A stretch of 64,000 bases of DNA from JAFEBO01 sp050730655 (GCA_050730655.1 JBOHNL010000015.1:25914-89913); one strand, 5' to 3'; positions 43,501 through 52,401 are shown, counted from the first letter of the stretch. A program made the numbers and translations. Notes: a model not told the origin generated them from the letters alone.

Positions 43501-43908
43501 ATGCACATCGCCCAGTTCGCCATCACCGTTCGCGACTACGACGAAGCCATCGCCTTCTACTGCTGCAAACTCGATTTCAAGCTCGTCGAAGACACCGATA
43601 TGGGCGCTGGAAAACGTTGGGTCCGCGTGCAGCCCTCCGCTCCTCCTGCAGCCTCTGCTCCGTGCATTCTCCTGGCCCGCGCCGTCACAAATGAGCAGCT
43701 CGCCTCGGTCGGAAACCAGACCGGCGGACGCGTCTTCATCTTTCTCCACACGGACAACATCGCCCGAGACTTTGACCTCTACTCGTCAAGAGGCGTCGCG
43801 TTCCTCTCGCAGCCCCGCAACGAGCCGTACGGAATCGTCGCCGTCTTTCAGGATCTATACGGCACCAAGTGGGATCTCATTCAGCCCGCCGCCCAACCCG
43901 GGCTGTAG
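43501..43908 (+). CDS. VOC-family protein
   Basis: The 135-residue protein has the VOC pattern: an opening MHIAQFAITVRDYDEAIAFY, a middle GKRWVRVQP strand, a glycine-rich TNEQLASVGNQTGG, and the close YGIVAVFQDLYGTKWDLIQP. It resembles extradiol-dioxygenase-like and glyoxalase-like proteins of unknown substrate. It is independent of its neighbours and converges on the small minus-strand gene, separated from it by a terminator. Confidence 0.87.
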   Translation: MHIAQFAITVRDYDEAIAFYCCKLDFKLVEDTDMGAGKRWVRVQPSAPPAASAPCILLARAVTNEQLASVGNQTGGRVFIFLHTDNIARDFDLYSSRGVAFLSQPRNEPYGIVAVFQDLYGTKWDLIQPAAQPGL

Positions 43909-43957
43909 CTCGCGCGTCAATCAGCCGCGACTCTGACCCGAGCTGCATAGCGCGCAG

Positions 43958-43983
43958 AAAAAAGCCTCGCGTGAAGCGAGGCC
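43958..43983 (-). terminator. Intrinsic terminator of the 81-residue gene
   Basis: On the minus strand, GCCTCGC at 43982-43976 pairs with GCGAGGC at 43970-43964 around a five-base loop and is followed by six Ts at 43963-43958. It lies 30 bases past the stop of the small gene at 44013-44258. On the plus strand the same stem closes the VOC gene but lacks a good T-tract. Confidence 0.88.
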
Positions 43984-44012
43984 TTGTGAGAGCTGTATTC
44001 GAGAACAGAGAT

Positions 44013-44258
44013 TTAGCGAGCCGAAGCGAGCGTCGCCTTTACAGCAACTGGGACGGCCTGAGCCAAGGTTGCCGGGCGAGATTCGGTCTGGAACACGGCC
44101 GCGATCGCGGGAGCCTCACCACGGTGAGCCCGAAAGTTCGCCGCCTGATCGACCGCCGAAAGCGAAATCGCTCCGGCGTACGCCCCGAGGCAACAAACGA
44201 TACTGGCGATAGCTTTTGTCAGTCTGCGATTCTGCACGTTTTGAACCTTGATGGCCAT
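44013..44258 (-). CDS. Small exported or membrane protein of unknown function
   Basis: The 81-residue protein starts MAIKVQNVQNRRLTKAIASI, with a hydrophobic segment (IVCCLGAYAGAISL) that could be a signal anchor or signal peptide, then an Ala-rich polar tail. The start was set at 44258 because GGGGGCG precedes it. A longer frame to 44309 has no such signal. The main support for a real gene is the strong terminator just after its stop. No family recognised. Confidence 0.6.
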   Translation of the reverse strand: MAIKVQNVQNRRLTKAIASIVCCLGAYAGAISLSAVDQAANFRAHRGEAPAIAAVFQTESRPATLAQAVPVAVKATLASAR

Positions 44259-44762
44259 GTGTTCGCCCCCGAAAAACAAGACCCGCGGCGGAGAAAACAC
44301 ATCTGCCACTCAAACATGCCTCGGAAATGGGGACGTGCCAGCAAAAGTGCGCATGTGAGTGCTGACTTTGCGCGCTGGTAGGGCTTGGAGCGGCCGTGCG
44401 GTTCGGCTTTTGATCGGCAAAGCCTGTTTTTGCGCCAGAGAAGGGGTGTGGCGGGTCCGGCGGAGTCGCGATTTTCAAACTTGGAATGCGATTCGAAACG
44501 CGCGGAGTCTCCCCGACACGGAATCGCCAGAGCTTGGGTAACTCTTTTGCCGGCCCCAAAATCGCGCTGCACTTACGGGGTTGAGAGGACCTCTCGAGGC
44601 GGCCCTCCAACACGAACGGAACCATCGCCCTTTTTGGCCTGGCGGAGTCGTCCGAAAGTCCGCGCCGTGGCACTTTCGCGGATATCGGCCGGCTCGCCTG
44701 CCTCCAGTCTCGGCGGCTCCGCACGTGGCAAGTCCTGAAGCGACCGGTTGCTATCTTCTGCC
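44259..44762. other. Unassigned 504-base stretch
   Basis: Several long frames exist on both strands, such as a minus-strand 202-codon and a plus-strand 117-codon frame. They are Arg/Pro/Ser-rich, lack ribosome binding sites and motifs, and overlap one another. I read them as chance frames in GC-rich DNA. No hairpin, repeat or promoter stands out. Confidence 0.4.
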
Positions 44763-45158
44763 ATGCCGCTCGCCCCAGCAGAAGCCAAAGAGTTCGCCCA
44801 GCGCTGGTTTGCCGCGTGGAACTCGCACAAGATGGACGCGATCATCGATTGCTACGACGCGACGATCGAGCACTCGTCGCCGTTCATCAAGAGGTACAAC
44901 GAAGCGATCGGCAAGGGCGATGAACATTCCATCAAGGGGCAGGCCGAGTTACGCGGCTATTTCCAGCGCGCCCTCGATCGAAATCCGACACTGCGATTCG
45001 AGCCCGAGCACATCGCCACGGGACTCGAATCGGTCATTCTGACGTATCGACGCCACAGCCACGACACCACTCCGACCGGCGATCTCGCGGCAGAAGTCTT
45101 CTTCCTGACTTCGACGACTCCGCGCCGAATTGTGCGCTCCGTCTCCCACTACGTCTGA
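44763..45158 (+). CDS. SnoaL/NTF2-like protein
   Basis: The 131-residue protein reads EFAQRWFAAWNSHKMDAIID, then FIKRYNEAIGKGDEHSIKGQ, YFQRALDRNP and a late EVFFLTST, the cone-like NTF2/SnoaL fold used as a ketosteroid-isomerase or catalytic partner module. No clear catalytic pair can be assigned. The ATG at 44763 was chosen over a TTG at 44748 as the N-terminus is then compact. It ends 16 bases from the convergent lipoprotein gene. Confidence 0.82.
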   Translation: MPLAPAEAKEFAQRWFAAWNSHKMDAIIDCYDATIEHSSPFIKRYNEAIGKGDEHSIKGQAELRGYFQRALDRNPTLRFEPEHIATGLESVILTYRRHSHDTTPTGDLAAEVFFLTSTTPRRIVRSVSHYV

Positions 45159-45174
45159 TGCACGCAGATTGCCG

Positions 45175-45747
45175 CTAGCGCGTCCAGCGATACTCACTGC
45201 GCTGGAAGAAATCAGCGGTGCCCTCAGGCTTCACATACTTGGTGATCATGAACAACTGATCCGAGAGGGTGTAGCGGAAACGAAGATTCGCCGGCTTGTC
45301 GTTGTCGCTACCGGTTTTTTCGGTAATCAAAACAAGCGTTCCCGGGGGCGAGCCCGGGTTCACCTCGATGCGCTCGCGAACGTTCTCGTCTCCGAGTCTT
45401 TTCCCGTCAAATGAAATCATGAACGTCTCGGTGTAGTTCTCTTTGGGTTCCTGCGGAAATGCGAATTGAAATTCCCAGCTCGACCTCACGCCGGCGTCGG
45501 AGAAGTCGTTGCCGACTTCGGCCAGTCCGGCAACTTTCACAACCGTTAAGGTCGACTCGATCGTCGTTTCCTTGTTCGTCAGGTTGTCGCGTGTTGTAAG
45601 CGTGCCCTTCCATTCAGGCCCGGTGAGACGATCAAGGTCTTCCGCCCTCACCAACAGCCCAGATTGGCAACCCGTCAGCAGCAAGGCAATCAACGCCAAC
45701 CCAACGAACATCGTCGTGCGCACGAGGTAATGGAGAGAGTTCTGCAT
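45175..45747 (-). CDS. Lipoprotein of unknown function
   Basis: The 190-residue protein is preceded by AAGGAG on its strand and has a signal sequence with lipobox LLLTGC. The mature part is predicted beta-rich (WKGTLTTRDNLTNKETTIES, SSWEFQFAFPQEPKENYTET) with no motif I know. The composition suggests a lipocalin- or calycin-like domain. It is convergent with the SnoaL-like gene and divergent from a small ORF, with a palindrome between them. The stop is well placed for termination against the neighbouring gene. Confidence 0.7.
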   Translation of the reverse strand: MQNSLHYLVRTTMFVGLALIALLLTGCQSGLLVRAEDLDRLTGPEWKGTLTTRDNLTNKETTIESTLTVVKVAGLAEVGNDFSDAGVRSSWEFQFAFPQEPKENYTETFMISFDGKRLGDENVRERIEVNPGSPPGTLVLITEKTGSDNDKPANLRFRYTLSDQLFMITKYVKPEGTADFFQRSEYRWTR

Positions 45748-45929
45748 GGCCTGCTCCTTCTGCGTGTAATTGTCTGCAACCGGACCGGTTCGCGGTGGCC
45801 CAATTCCCGATTCGCCGCGGCTGTAGTTTTTGCGGCATTCAACTGTTTCAGCGCCGTGCCCGAACGGCAAACGGCTCCCGGGACTCTCGCATTGCAGCTT
45901 CATTTCACGCCAATTGGCGAATTGCACGT

Positions 45930-45949
45930 ACCGACCCATACCGGTCGGT
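45930..45949. promoter_or_regulatory. Palindrome ACCGACC-N6-GGTCGGT, possible operator
   Basis: Perfect inverted halves ACCGACC (45930-45936) and GGTCGGT (45943-45949) lie between the divergent lipoprotein gene and a small ORF. The half-sites look like those bound by TetR-type repressors, though the spacing is unusual. No tetR gene occurs in the window. Confidence 0.35.
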
Positions 45950-45967
45950 CAATCGAACAAGCGAGAC

Positions 45968-46219
45968 ATGAGCCGAACCACCGTGTCGGTGGGTGTTGTT
46001 GGATACGCATTTGACGGCGTCCGGCGCGCTTGTGCGACCACTCGTCTCAGCCGCGACACCATCTTCCTCGCGAACGCGGACGCGCGTATGTACGACATCG
46101 TCATCGTGAGCGCCGACAGCGCGACCGCAGGCGCCTACGAGTTTTCTGTCGTGCCCGCGCCGAATGAGACAGCGACGCTGGCGGAGGATGGAAGGCTCGC
46201 GGTGCAGCGCTGGCCCTAG
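45968..46219 (+). CDS. Possible small hypothetical protein, 83 residues
   Basis: The frame begins MSRTTVSVGVVGYAFDGVRR and contains ARMYDIVIVSADSATAGAYE. It has no signal peptide or membrane helix and no recognisable family. The ribosome binding site is weak. The frame is open further upstream without a better start. It fills the gap before the DUF2585 gene. I give it less than even support because only codon content suggests a gene. Confidence 0.4.
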   Translation: MSRTTVSVGVVGYAFDGVRRACATTRLSRDTIFLANADARMYDIVIVSADSATAGAYEFSVVPAPNETATLAEDGRLAVQRWP

Positions 46220-46251
46220 CGCATGCGCGCCTTGCTGATACGCTTCGCCCG

Positions 46252-46884
46252 ATGGGAACGACCATGACAACCCCCTCAGCCTCGTCATCGATGGCTGGGC
46301 TGCGTTTTTCAATTGGCGGCTCGGTCCTGCTGGTCGTGGCGGCCGTGATCACTCTGCGCGCCATGGGACGCGTCTGGTGGTGCGCCTGCGGCGTACCGAC
46401 GCCGTGGATCTCAGACATCTGGTCGAGCCACTGCTCGCAGCACCTGCTCGACGCATACACGTTCTCGCATATCTCACACGGTCTGCTCTTCTTCATCGCG
46501 TTCCGCTGGCTGCACACCGTGATGCCCGCTCACTGGCAAGCAAAGTTCACTCCCGCCTGGTGGTTGTTTGCCGCCATTCTGCTCGAAGTGAGTTGGGAAG
46601 TGCTCGAGAACACACCAATGGTGATCGAGCGATATCGCGGCCAGACCGCTTCGCTCAACTACAACGGCGACAGCATCGGAAATTCGATCGGCGACATTCT
46701 TTCGTGCGCCACGGGATTTCTCATCGCGTGGCGGATCGGCGCCTGGCGGGCGTTCGCGCTGTTTGTCGCGCTCGAGTTGCTCACGCTCCTTTGGATTCGC
46801 GACAACCTGACGCTCAACGTGGTCATGCTGCTCTATCCGATCGAGGCGATCAAACACTGGCAGACGCCGCCCGCAATGCGGTGA
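46252..46884 (+). CDS. DUF2585 (UPF0314) membrane protein
   Basis: The 210-residue membrane protein has the DUF2585 signature GRVWWCACGVPTPWISDIWSS, then SHCSQHLLDAYTFSHISHGLLF with conserved His residues, EVSWEVLENTPMVIERYR and NYNGDSIGNSIGDILSC. About five helices are predicted. The conserved Cys, His and Glu-containing motifs face the membrane and could be enzymatic, but no function is established. An alternative ATG at 46264 is possible. The DinB gene follows by 19 bases. Confidence 0.88.
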   Translation: MGTTMTTPSASSSMAGLRFSIGGSVLLVVAAVITLRAMGRVWWCACGVPTPWISDIWSSHCSQHLLDAYTFSHISHGLLFFIAFRWLHTVMPAHWQAKFTPAWWLFAAILLEVSWEVLENTPMVIERYRGQTASLNYNGDSIGNSIGDILSCATGFLIAWRIGAWRAFALFVALELLTLLWIRDNLTLNVVMLLYPIEAIKHWQTPPAMR

Positions 46885-46903
46885 ACCCAACAGGAGACAA
46901 TGA

Positions 46904-47383
46904 ATGACTTCCGCTCGCGAGTTCGTCACGAAGCTCTGGAATGATGCGTTCACGCAGGGTTTGTGGGCAGCGTCCTGGTCGAAATCACTGGAGGGATTGA
47001 CGGCGCAGCAAGCCGCATGGCAGCCGCCGGATGCCGTGTCACTGCATGGCCAAGCCGGCAAACGCCACTCGATCTGGCAAAACGTGCTGCACATGTGCCT
47101 ATGGCGCGAGCATTGGCTGCGAAGGCTGGTCGGCCAGAAGACGCCCAAGGAAGATCTTGAACGCCTGAACTTCCCGGAGATCACAGACATTTCCGAAGGC
47201 GCTTGGGCTTCGGCTCGCGCGCGATTCATTGAATCACAGAAACAGATCGGCGCCGCACTTGCAAACTCGGCGGTCAGCGACGAACAGTTCGAGGCAATCG
47301 CCCACTTCCTCCCCCACGACTGCTATCACTTCGGACAAATTAACTATCTCAGGGCCATGCAGGGCCTCCAGCCAATCGAATAG
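46904..47383 (+). CDS. DinB-family protein
   Basis: The 159-residue protein has the DinB fold pattern. A histidine in QNVLHMCLWREHWLRR and the C-terminal LPHDCYHFGQI supply a three-His metal site. It is preceded by GGAGACAATGA, which provides a ribosome binding site. It is a third DinB-superfamily member in the window besides the pair at 15828-16963, with little sequence similarity to them. A possible thiol-dependent transferase role is only inferred. Confidence 0.85.
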   Translation: MTSAREFVTKLWNDAFTQGLWAASWSKSLEGLTAQQAAWQPPDAVSLHGQAGKRHSIWQNVLHMCLWREHWLRRLVGQKTPKEDLERLNFPEITDISEGAWASARARFIESQKQIGAALANSAVSDEQFEAIAHFLPHDCYHFGQINYLRAMQGLQPIE

Positions 47384-47445
47384 TCTTTACGCCGTCGAGT
47401 CACCCCAACGAATCCGATCCCGCCGCTCTCTTTCCGGAACCATTC

Positions 47446-48117
47446 ATGCTCACGCTTCGCACCGCGTTCACTTCCGCTCTCACCGTCACGGTTCTGATTG
47501 CCGGCTGTTCCCACTCCACCAAGTCGTCGGGAAGCAAGGCCGAAACCAACACGCTCGGCGAACAGAAACCGCCGGACATCAACACCCTGCCCGCGCCGCG
47601 GCATTCGGGCCTGATATCCGACTACTCACGGCTGAAACCCTCCGCCGAATTCCCGGGCACGCTCGTGTGGAACTCCGGCAAGCTCGGCCAGTACAAGCGA
47701 TTCATCGTCGACCCGGTGATGGTTGTTCCCAGCGAGAGCACCCGAGGCGTCCCGATCACCGAAGCCGAAAAGCAGAGACTCGCGGCCGACTTCCGCTATG
47801 AACTCGTCGACATCCTTCAGGCGACGTATCCGGTGATCACGGTGCCCGCGCCGAAAACGGCGCGAGTAAAGACAGCCATTACCGAAGTTGCACGCACGGC
47901 CGGGCCGCACAGCACCTGGTTCCGCTGGGAAGGCGGCGCATCGGCCGAGATGGAAATTGTCGATTCGATCACCAACGAGCCGCTGGCGTCGGCGGTCGAT
48001 TCGACGCTTGTGAAGACCAGCGAGCCCGGCAAGGTGACGGATCCGTATTCGGATACCAAGCTCGTCTTCCGCCACTGGGCGGCACGGCTCGGACACTGGT
48101 TGATTGCGGCCAGGTAG
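47446..48117 (+). CDS. DUF3313 lipoprotein
   Basis: The 223-residue protein has lipobox LIAGC and the DUF3313 pattern: SGLISDYSRLKP, FIVDPVMVVPSES, ADFRYELVDILQATYPVIT, TWFRWEGGASAEMEIVDS and RLGHWLIAAR. The family is periplasmic or outer membrane associated and of unknown function. It lies 21 bases ahead of acetate kinase, so the two may be cotranscribed, though a biochemical link is not obvious. Confidence 0.87.
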   Translation: MLTLRTAFTSALTVTVLIAGCSHSTKSSGSKAETNTLGEQKPPDINTLPAPRHSGLISDYSRLKPSAEFPGTLVWNSGKLGQYKRFIVDPVMVVPSESTRGVPITEAEKQRLAADFRYELVDILQATYPVITVPAPKTARVKTAITEVARTAGPHSTWFRWEGGASAEMEIVDSITNEPLASAVDSTLVKTSEPGKVTDPYSDTKLVFRHWAARLGHWLIAAR

Positions 48118-48138
48118 CGCACTCGGGAAAGGCCGACC

Positions 48139-49371
48139 ATGGCGACCGGTACTTCGAGCACGCAGCTTGTCATCGCCATCAACGGCGGCTCTTCGAGCAT
48201 CAAAGTCGCGGTTTTTCGCGTCGGCGCGAATCCCGTGCGATTGCTGCACGGTGGAGTCGAGCGGATCGGCAGCGAGAATGCAGAGTTTCGCCTGGAAGGC
48301 TCGCTAGACTCTCCAAATTCGCAGGCGGTTGACGTGCACCCGATCGGCGCCCGCCCTCACGCGGAAGCGGCGCAGATCCTTGCGAGCGCGTTGAAAGAGA
48401 CGCTCGGAGGACGCGCAATACTCGGGATCGGTCACAGGATCGTCTACGGTGGACCGAATTCGCCCGATCACCAACTGGTGTCACCGAAGAATTTGGACGA
48501 GCTGCGCTCCGTCGCAAAAATGGATGCAACGCACCTGCCTCGCGAGATAGCTCTGATCGAAGTGTTCGAAAAGGTCTTTGCGGGCGTGCCGCAGGCAATG
48601 TGCCTGGACACCACATTCCATCGCGGGCTTTCGCGCGTGGCGACGATGCTGCCGATCCCGCGCCGGTTTGATGAGGCTGGTCTTCGTCGCTACGGCTATC
48701 ACGGATTGTCGTACGAGTATCTAATGGCGGAACTCGAGCGCGAGGACGGCAGGGCAATCGCGGGCGGGCGAGTGGTGCTCGCGCATCTCGGTTCGGGCGC
48801 GAGCCTCGCCGCGGTGCGAGGTGGAAAGCCGATCGATACGACGATGGCGGCAACCGCGCTTTCGGGCCTGATGATGGGGACTCGACCGGGAGACCTTGAT
48901 CCGGGGGCCGTGCTGTTCATGGCGCAAAGCGAGAAGCTCGCACCGGACAAACTGGTTTCGCTCCTGAATAAGGAATGCGGACTTCTGGGTGTCTCGGGGA
49001 CGAGCGCCGATGTGCGAGACCTGCTCGCAACGCGTGCAACAGATTCTCGCGCCGCTGAAGCGATCGACCTCTTCTGCTGGATCGCCCGCAAGCACGTCGC
49101 GGCGATGACAGCTTCGCTGGGCGGGATCGATACCCTGGTTTTCGCGGGCGGGATCGGCGAAAATTCACCGGAAATTCGCGCAGGCATTTGCGACACCCTC
49201 TCTTTTCTGGGGATCGCACTCGACGGCGAATTCAACACGTCGGGGCAGGGTCGGATTTCGAGCGCGGAATCTCGAGTGCGGGTGCGCGTGATTCGGACAG
49301 ACGAAGAAGTTATGATCGCGCGGCACGTTGAGCGATTGGTGGATCCGAGTTCGCTCACGGAAACGCGCTGA
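48139..49371 (+). CDS. ackA: Acetate kinase
   Basis: The 410-residue protein has the N-terminal signature INGGSSSIK, the GHRIVYGG motif, MCLDTTFHR, the RRYGYHGLSYEY block and the adenosine site LAHLGSGASLAAVRGG, plus FAGGIGENSPEIRAG late in the chain. It converts acetyl phosphate and ADP to acetate and ATP. It sits directly before phosphoketolase, whose product is acetyl phosphate, so the two steps form one pathway. The start at 48139 (ATG) is preceded by a weak AAAGG. Confidence 0.97.
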   Translation: MATGTSSTQLVIAINGGSSSIKVAVFRVGANPVRLLHGGVERIGSENAEFRLEGSLDSPNSQAVDVHPIGARPHAEAAQILASALKETLGGRAILGIGHRIVYGGPNSPDHQLVSPKNLDELRSVAKMDATHLPREIALIEVFEKVFAGVPQAMCLDTTFHRGLSRVATMLPIPRRFDEAGLRRYGYHGLSYEYLMAELEREDGRAIAGGRVVLAHLGSGASLAAVRGGKPIDTTMAATALSGLMMGTRPGDLDPGAVLFMAQSEKLAPDKLVSLLNKECGLLGVSGTSADVRDLLATRATDSRAAEAIDLFCWIARKHVAAMTASLGGIDTLVFAGGIGENSPEIRAGICDTLSFLGIALDGEFNTSGQGRISSAESRVRVRVIRTDEEVMIARHVERLVDPSSLTETR

Positions 49372-49379
49372 ACGGGAGC

Positions 49380-51755
49380 ATGCAAATGAGTCCGACACTG
49401 AATGCCGATCTCCTGAGGCGGATGGATGCGTATTGGCGCGCCTCGAACTACCTGTCGGTCGGACAGATCTATCTTTACGAGAACCCGCTGCTCAAGCAGC
49501 CGTTGATGGTGGATCACATCAAGCCCCGCCTACTCGGCCACTTCGGCACGACACCGGGGCTGAATTTCATCTACGTCCACCTCAACCGCGTCATCGCGCG
49601 CGATGACCTCAACGTCATCTACATCGCCGGCCCCGGCCACGGCGGACCCGGACTCGTCGCGAATACCTATCTCGAAGGCACATACAGCGAGGTCTATCCA
49701 AATATCTCGCAAGACGAGGCCGGCATGCAGCGGCTCTTCAAGCAGTTCTCGTTTCCCGGCGGCATTCCCAGTCACGTCGCGCCCGAGACTCCGGGTTCGA
49801 TCCACGAAGGTGGCGAACTCGGCTACGCGCTCTCCCACGCGTATGGCGCGGTCTTTGACAACCCCGACCTCATCGCCGCGTGCGTGATCGGCGACGGCGA
49901 AGCCGAAACCGGCCCTCTCGCGACAAGCTGGCACTCAAACAAGTTCCTAAACCCGGCCCGTGACGGCGCCGTGCTCCCAATTCTGCATCTCAACGGCTAC
50001 AAGATCGCGGGCCCGACGGTGCTCGCTCGCATCCCGCGCGAGGAACTCGAATCGCTGATGCGGGGCTATGGCTACGAGCCGCACTGGGTTGAGGGCGACG
50101 ATCCGGCGAAGATGCACGAGTTGATGGCGACCACGTTCGACACCGTCTTCGCCGACATCAAAAAGATTCAGCAGCAGGCCCGCACCGGCGGATTCAAAGA
50201 GCGTCCGCGCTGGCCGATGATCGTGATGAAGACGCCAAAGGGATGGACAGGCCCGAAGGTGGTCGACGGCAAGCCCGTTGAAGGCTCCTTCCGCTCGCAC
50301 CAGGTTCCGCTGTCGAACGTGCGCGACAATCCGTCGCACCTGAAAATGCTCGAAGAATGGATGCGGAGCTACAAGCCGCAGGAATTGTTCGACTCGAAAG
50401 GCAAGCTGATCGCAGAGCTCGCCGAACTGGCTCCTAAGGGCGCTCGCCGCATGGGCGCCAACCCGCACGCGAACGGCGGCGTGCTGCTCAAAGACCTCAA
50501 GATGCCCAACTTCCGCGAGTATGCGATCAAGCTGACCGCGCCGGGGTCGGTCGAAGCGGAATCGACGCGCATCCAGGGCGATTTCTTGCGCGACGTCATG
50601 CGCATGAACGACGACAACAAGAATTTCCGCGTCGTCAGCCCCGACGAAACATCCTCGAACCGCTGGCAGCCGCTCTTTGAGGTCACTACTCGCGAATTCG
50701 CCGCCGAGATCTACAAAACCGACGACCACGTCGCGCCCGACGGACGCGTCATGGAAATGCTGAGCGAGCACCAGTGCCAGGGATGGCTCGAGGGATACCT
50801 GCTGACCGGGCGCCACGGCATGTTCTCGTGCTACGAGGCGTTCATCCACATCATCGATTCAATGTTCAATCAGCACGCCAAGTGGCTGAACGTGACGCGA
50901 AAGATGGGATGGCGCAGACCGATCGCCTCGCTGAACTATCTGCTCTCGTCGCACGTGTGGCGCCAGGATCACAACGGCTTCAGCCACCAGGACCCCGGTT
51001 TCATCGATCATGTGGTAAACAAGAAGGCGGATGTAATCCGCGTCTATCTGCCCCCGGATGCCAACACACTGCTCAGTGTGACGGATCACTGCCTGCGGAG
51101 CCGCAACTACGTCAACGTCATTGTCGCGGGGAAGCAGGCGGCACCGCAGTGGCTCGAGATGGAAGCCGCCGCGGCACACTGCAAGGCGGGCATCGGCATT
51201 TGGGATTGGGCGAGCAGCGATCGAGGCGGCGAGCCGGATGTCGTGCTGGGCTGCTGCGGGGACGTGCCGACCCTCGAAGTTCTCGCGGCGGCCATGCTGC
51301 TCCGCCAGCACTTGCCGAATCTGAAAGTCCGGGTTGTCAACGTCGTGGACTTGATGCGGATGCAGCCGACGTCTGAGCATCCGCACGGCCTTTCCGATGA
51401 GGCATTCGATCTGCTGTTCACCAAAGACAAGCCGGTCGTGTTCGCGTACCACGGTTATCCGTGGCTGATTCACCGGCTCACCTACCGGCGCACCAACCAC
51501 AACAACATCCATGTGCGCGGATTCAAGGAAGAGGGAACGACCACGACGCCGTTTGACATGGTGGTGCTGAACGACATGGACCGCTTCCACCTGGTGCTGG
51601 ACGTGATCAAACGCCACGGCAAACTGGGGGCCGCGGGCGAAGACTTGAGCCAGCACATGGCCGAGAAGCGCCGCGAGCACACCAAGTACATCCGTCAGCA
51701 CGGCGAAGACATGCCCGAGGTGCGTAATTGGAAGTGGGTACCGGCGAAGAAATGA
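49380..51755 (+). CDS. xfp: Phosphoketolase
   Basis: The 791-residue thiamine-diphosphate enzyme cleaves xylulose-5-phosphate, and often fructose-6-phosphate, with phosphate to acetyl phosphate and a triose or tetrose phosphate. Family signatures include IAGPGHGGPGLVANTYLEG, FSFPGGIPSHVAPETPGSIH, GELGYALSHAYGA, GDGEAETGPLATSWH and LNGYKIAGPTV, with a C-terminal PWLIHRLTYRRTNH. The length is typical. A second ATG at 49386 is better spaced from GGGAGC, so the true start may be there. The tandem order ackA then xfp, 8 bases apart, gives an ATP-yielding shunt. Confidence 0.97.
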   Translation: MQMSPTLNADLLRRMDAYWRASNYLSVGQIYLYENPLLKQPLMVDHIKPRLLGHFGTTPGLNFIYVHLNRVIARDDLNVIYIAGPGHGGPGLVANTYLEGTYSEVYPNISQDEAGMQRLFKQFSFPGGIPSHVAPETPGSIHEGGELGYALSHAYGAVFDNPDLIAACVIGDGEAETGPLATSWHSNKFLNPARDGAVLPILHLNGYKIAGPTVLARIPREELESLMRGYGYEPHWVEGDDPAKMHELMATTFDTVFADIKKIQQQARTGGFKERPRWPMIVMKTPKGWTGPKVVDGKPVEGSFRSHQVPLSNVRDNPSHLKMLEEWMRSYKPQELFDSKGKLIAELAELAPKGARRMGANPHANGGVLLKDLKMPNFREYAIKLTAPGSVEAESTRIQGDFLRDVMRMNDDNKNFRVVSPDETSSNRWQPLFEVTTREFAAEIYKTDDHVAPDGRVMEMLSEHQCQGWLEGYLLTGRHGMFSCYEAFIHIIDSMFNQHAKWLNVTRKMGWRRPIASLNYLLSSHVWRQDHNGFSHQDPGFIDHVVNKKADVIRVYLPPDANTLLSVTDHCLRSRNYVNVIVAGKQAAPQWLEMEAAAAHCKAGIGIWDWASSDRGGEPDVVLGCCGDVPTLEVLAAAMLLRQHLPNLKVRVVNVVDLMRMQPTSEHPHGLSDEAFDLLFTKDKPVVFAYHGYPWLIHRLTYRRTNHNNIHVRGFKEEGTTTTPFDMVVLNDMDRFHLVLDVIKRHGKLGAAGEDLSQHMAEKRREHTKYIRQHGEDMPEVRNWKWVPAKK

Positions 51756-51756
51756 G

Positions 51757-51781
51757 AAAGGCACGCCCGGGGCGTGCCTTT
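51757..51781. terminator. Bidirectional terminator between phosphoketolase and hdeD
   Basis: AAAGGCACGCC (51757-51767) and GGCGTGCCTTT (51771-51781) form an 11-base-pair stem with a three-base loop. It lies one base past the phosphoketolase stop and 33 bases past the end of the convergent hdeD gene. The A-rich left and T-rich right ends let it work on both strands. Confidence 0.8.
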
Positions 51782-51813
51782 GAAAGCATCCGCTGATCTG
51801 TCCAAGTTCGCCG

Positions 51814-52401
51814 TTAAGCGGTCGCGTGCTTCTTCAATCGCATCGCAAGTGCGACAAGCGTGATGCCCGACATCAACGCGAAGATGCCCAAGACCATCAC
51901 CATCGCGAGCGCACCCTGCCCGGGGCGAGCCAGCACGAACACGCCAAAGGCGATGTCGATCGCGCCGCCGAGAATCAGCGTCCACTCGTTGTTGATGACT
52001 TTGCGCAGATGAATCGCGCCGGCGATCTCAAACACTCCGCGGAAGATCGCCCAGACTCCGATGAACTTGAGCAGTAGGAGCGTCGAGAGCGCCGGCCACG
52101 TAAAGATCGCGATACCCGCTGTGATGCTGATAGCCCCGATGAAAATCAGCCACCACGTCGGCGCGTACGCCCGAGCCCGCCCCGAGACCGCCGCCGCAAT
52201 CGAAAACGCTCCGTCGACAATTGCGAATGCCGCGACCATCCAGATCAACGTTCCGAGCGTGATTAGCGGCATCGCAATCGCGAGCGCGCCGAACGCGATG
52301 GCGCACACGCCGCGAAAGAGCAGGACCTTCCAGCCAAGCGCGAGCGCGTGCAAATGAGGTGCGGGGGCGAGGCCAACAGGGGGAGATGCGAGCTGCGTCA
52401 T
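51814..52401 (-). CDS. HdeD-family membrane protein (DUF308)
   Basis: The 195-residue membrane protein has six helices in three repeated pairs of DUF308 (LLFRGVCAIAFGALAIAMP, WLIFIGAISITAGIAIFTWP, LILGGAIDIAFGVFVLARPG). HdeD was named from acid-resistance islands in enterobacteria, but its molecular role is unclear. AAGGAG lies 6 bases before the ATG on its strand. It is alone, convergent with phosphoketolase, and the divergent region beyond it is long. Confidence 0.92.
   Translation of the reverse strand: MTQLASPPVGLAPAPHLHALALGWKVLLFRGVCAIAFGALAIAMPLITLGTLIWMVAAFAIVDGAFSIAAAVSGRARAYAPTWWLIFIGAISITAGIAIFTWPALSTLLLLKFIGVWAIFRGVFEIAGAIHLRKVINNEWTLILGGAIDIAFGVFVLARPGQGALAMVMVLGIFALMSGITLVALAMRLKKHATA

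Noticed and set aside
44116..44738. Overlapping frames on both strands in the gap between 44259 and 44762
   Set aside because: Composition is Arg/Pro/Ser-rich, no ribosome binding site is present, and the frames exclude each other.
49947..51764. Two long minus-strand frames, each about 300 codons, over phosphoketolase
   Set aside because: They lie wholly inside the coding region of a conserved enzyme and show no family pattern.
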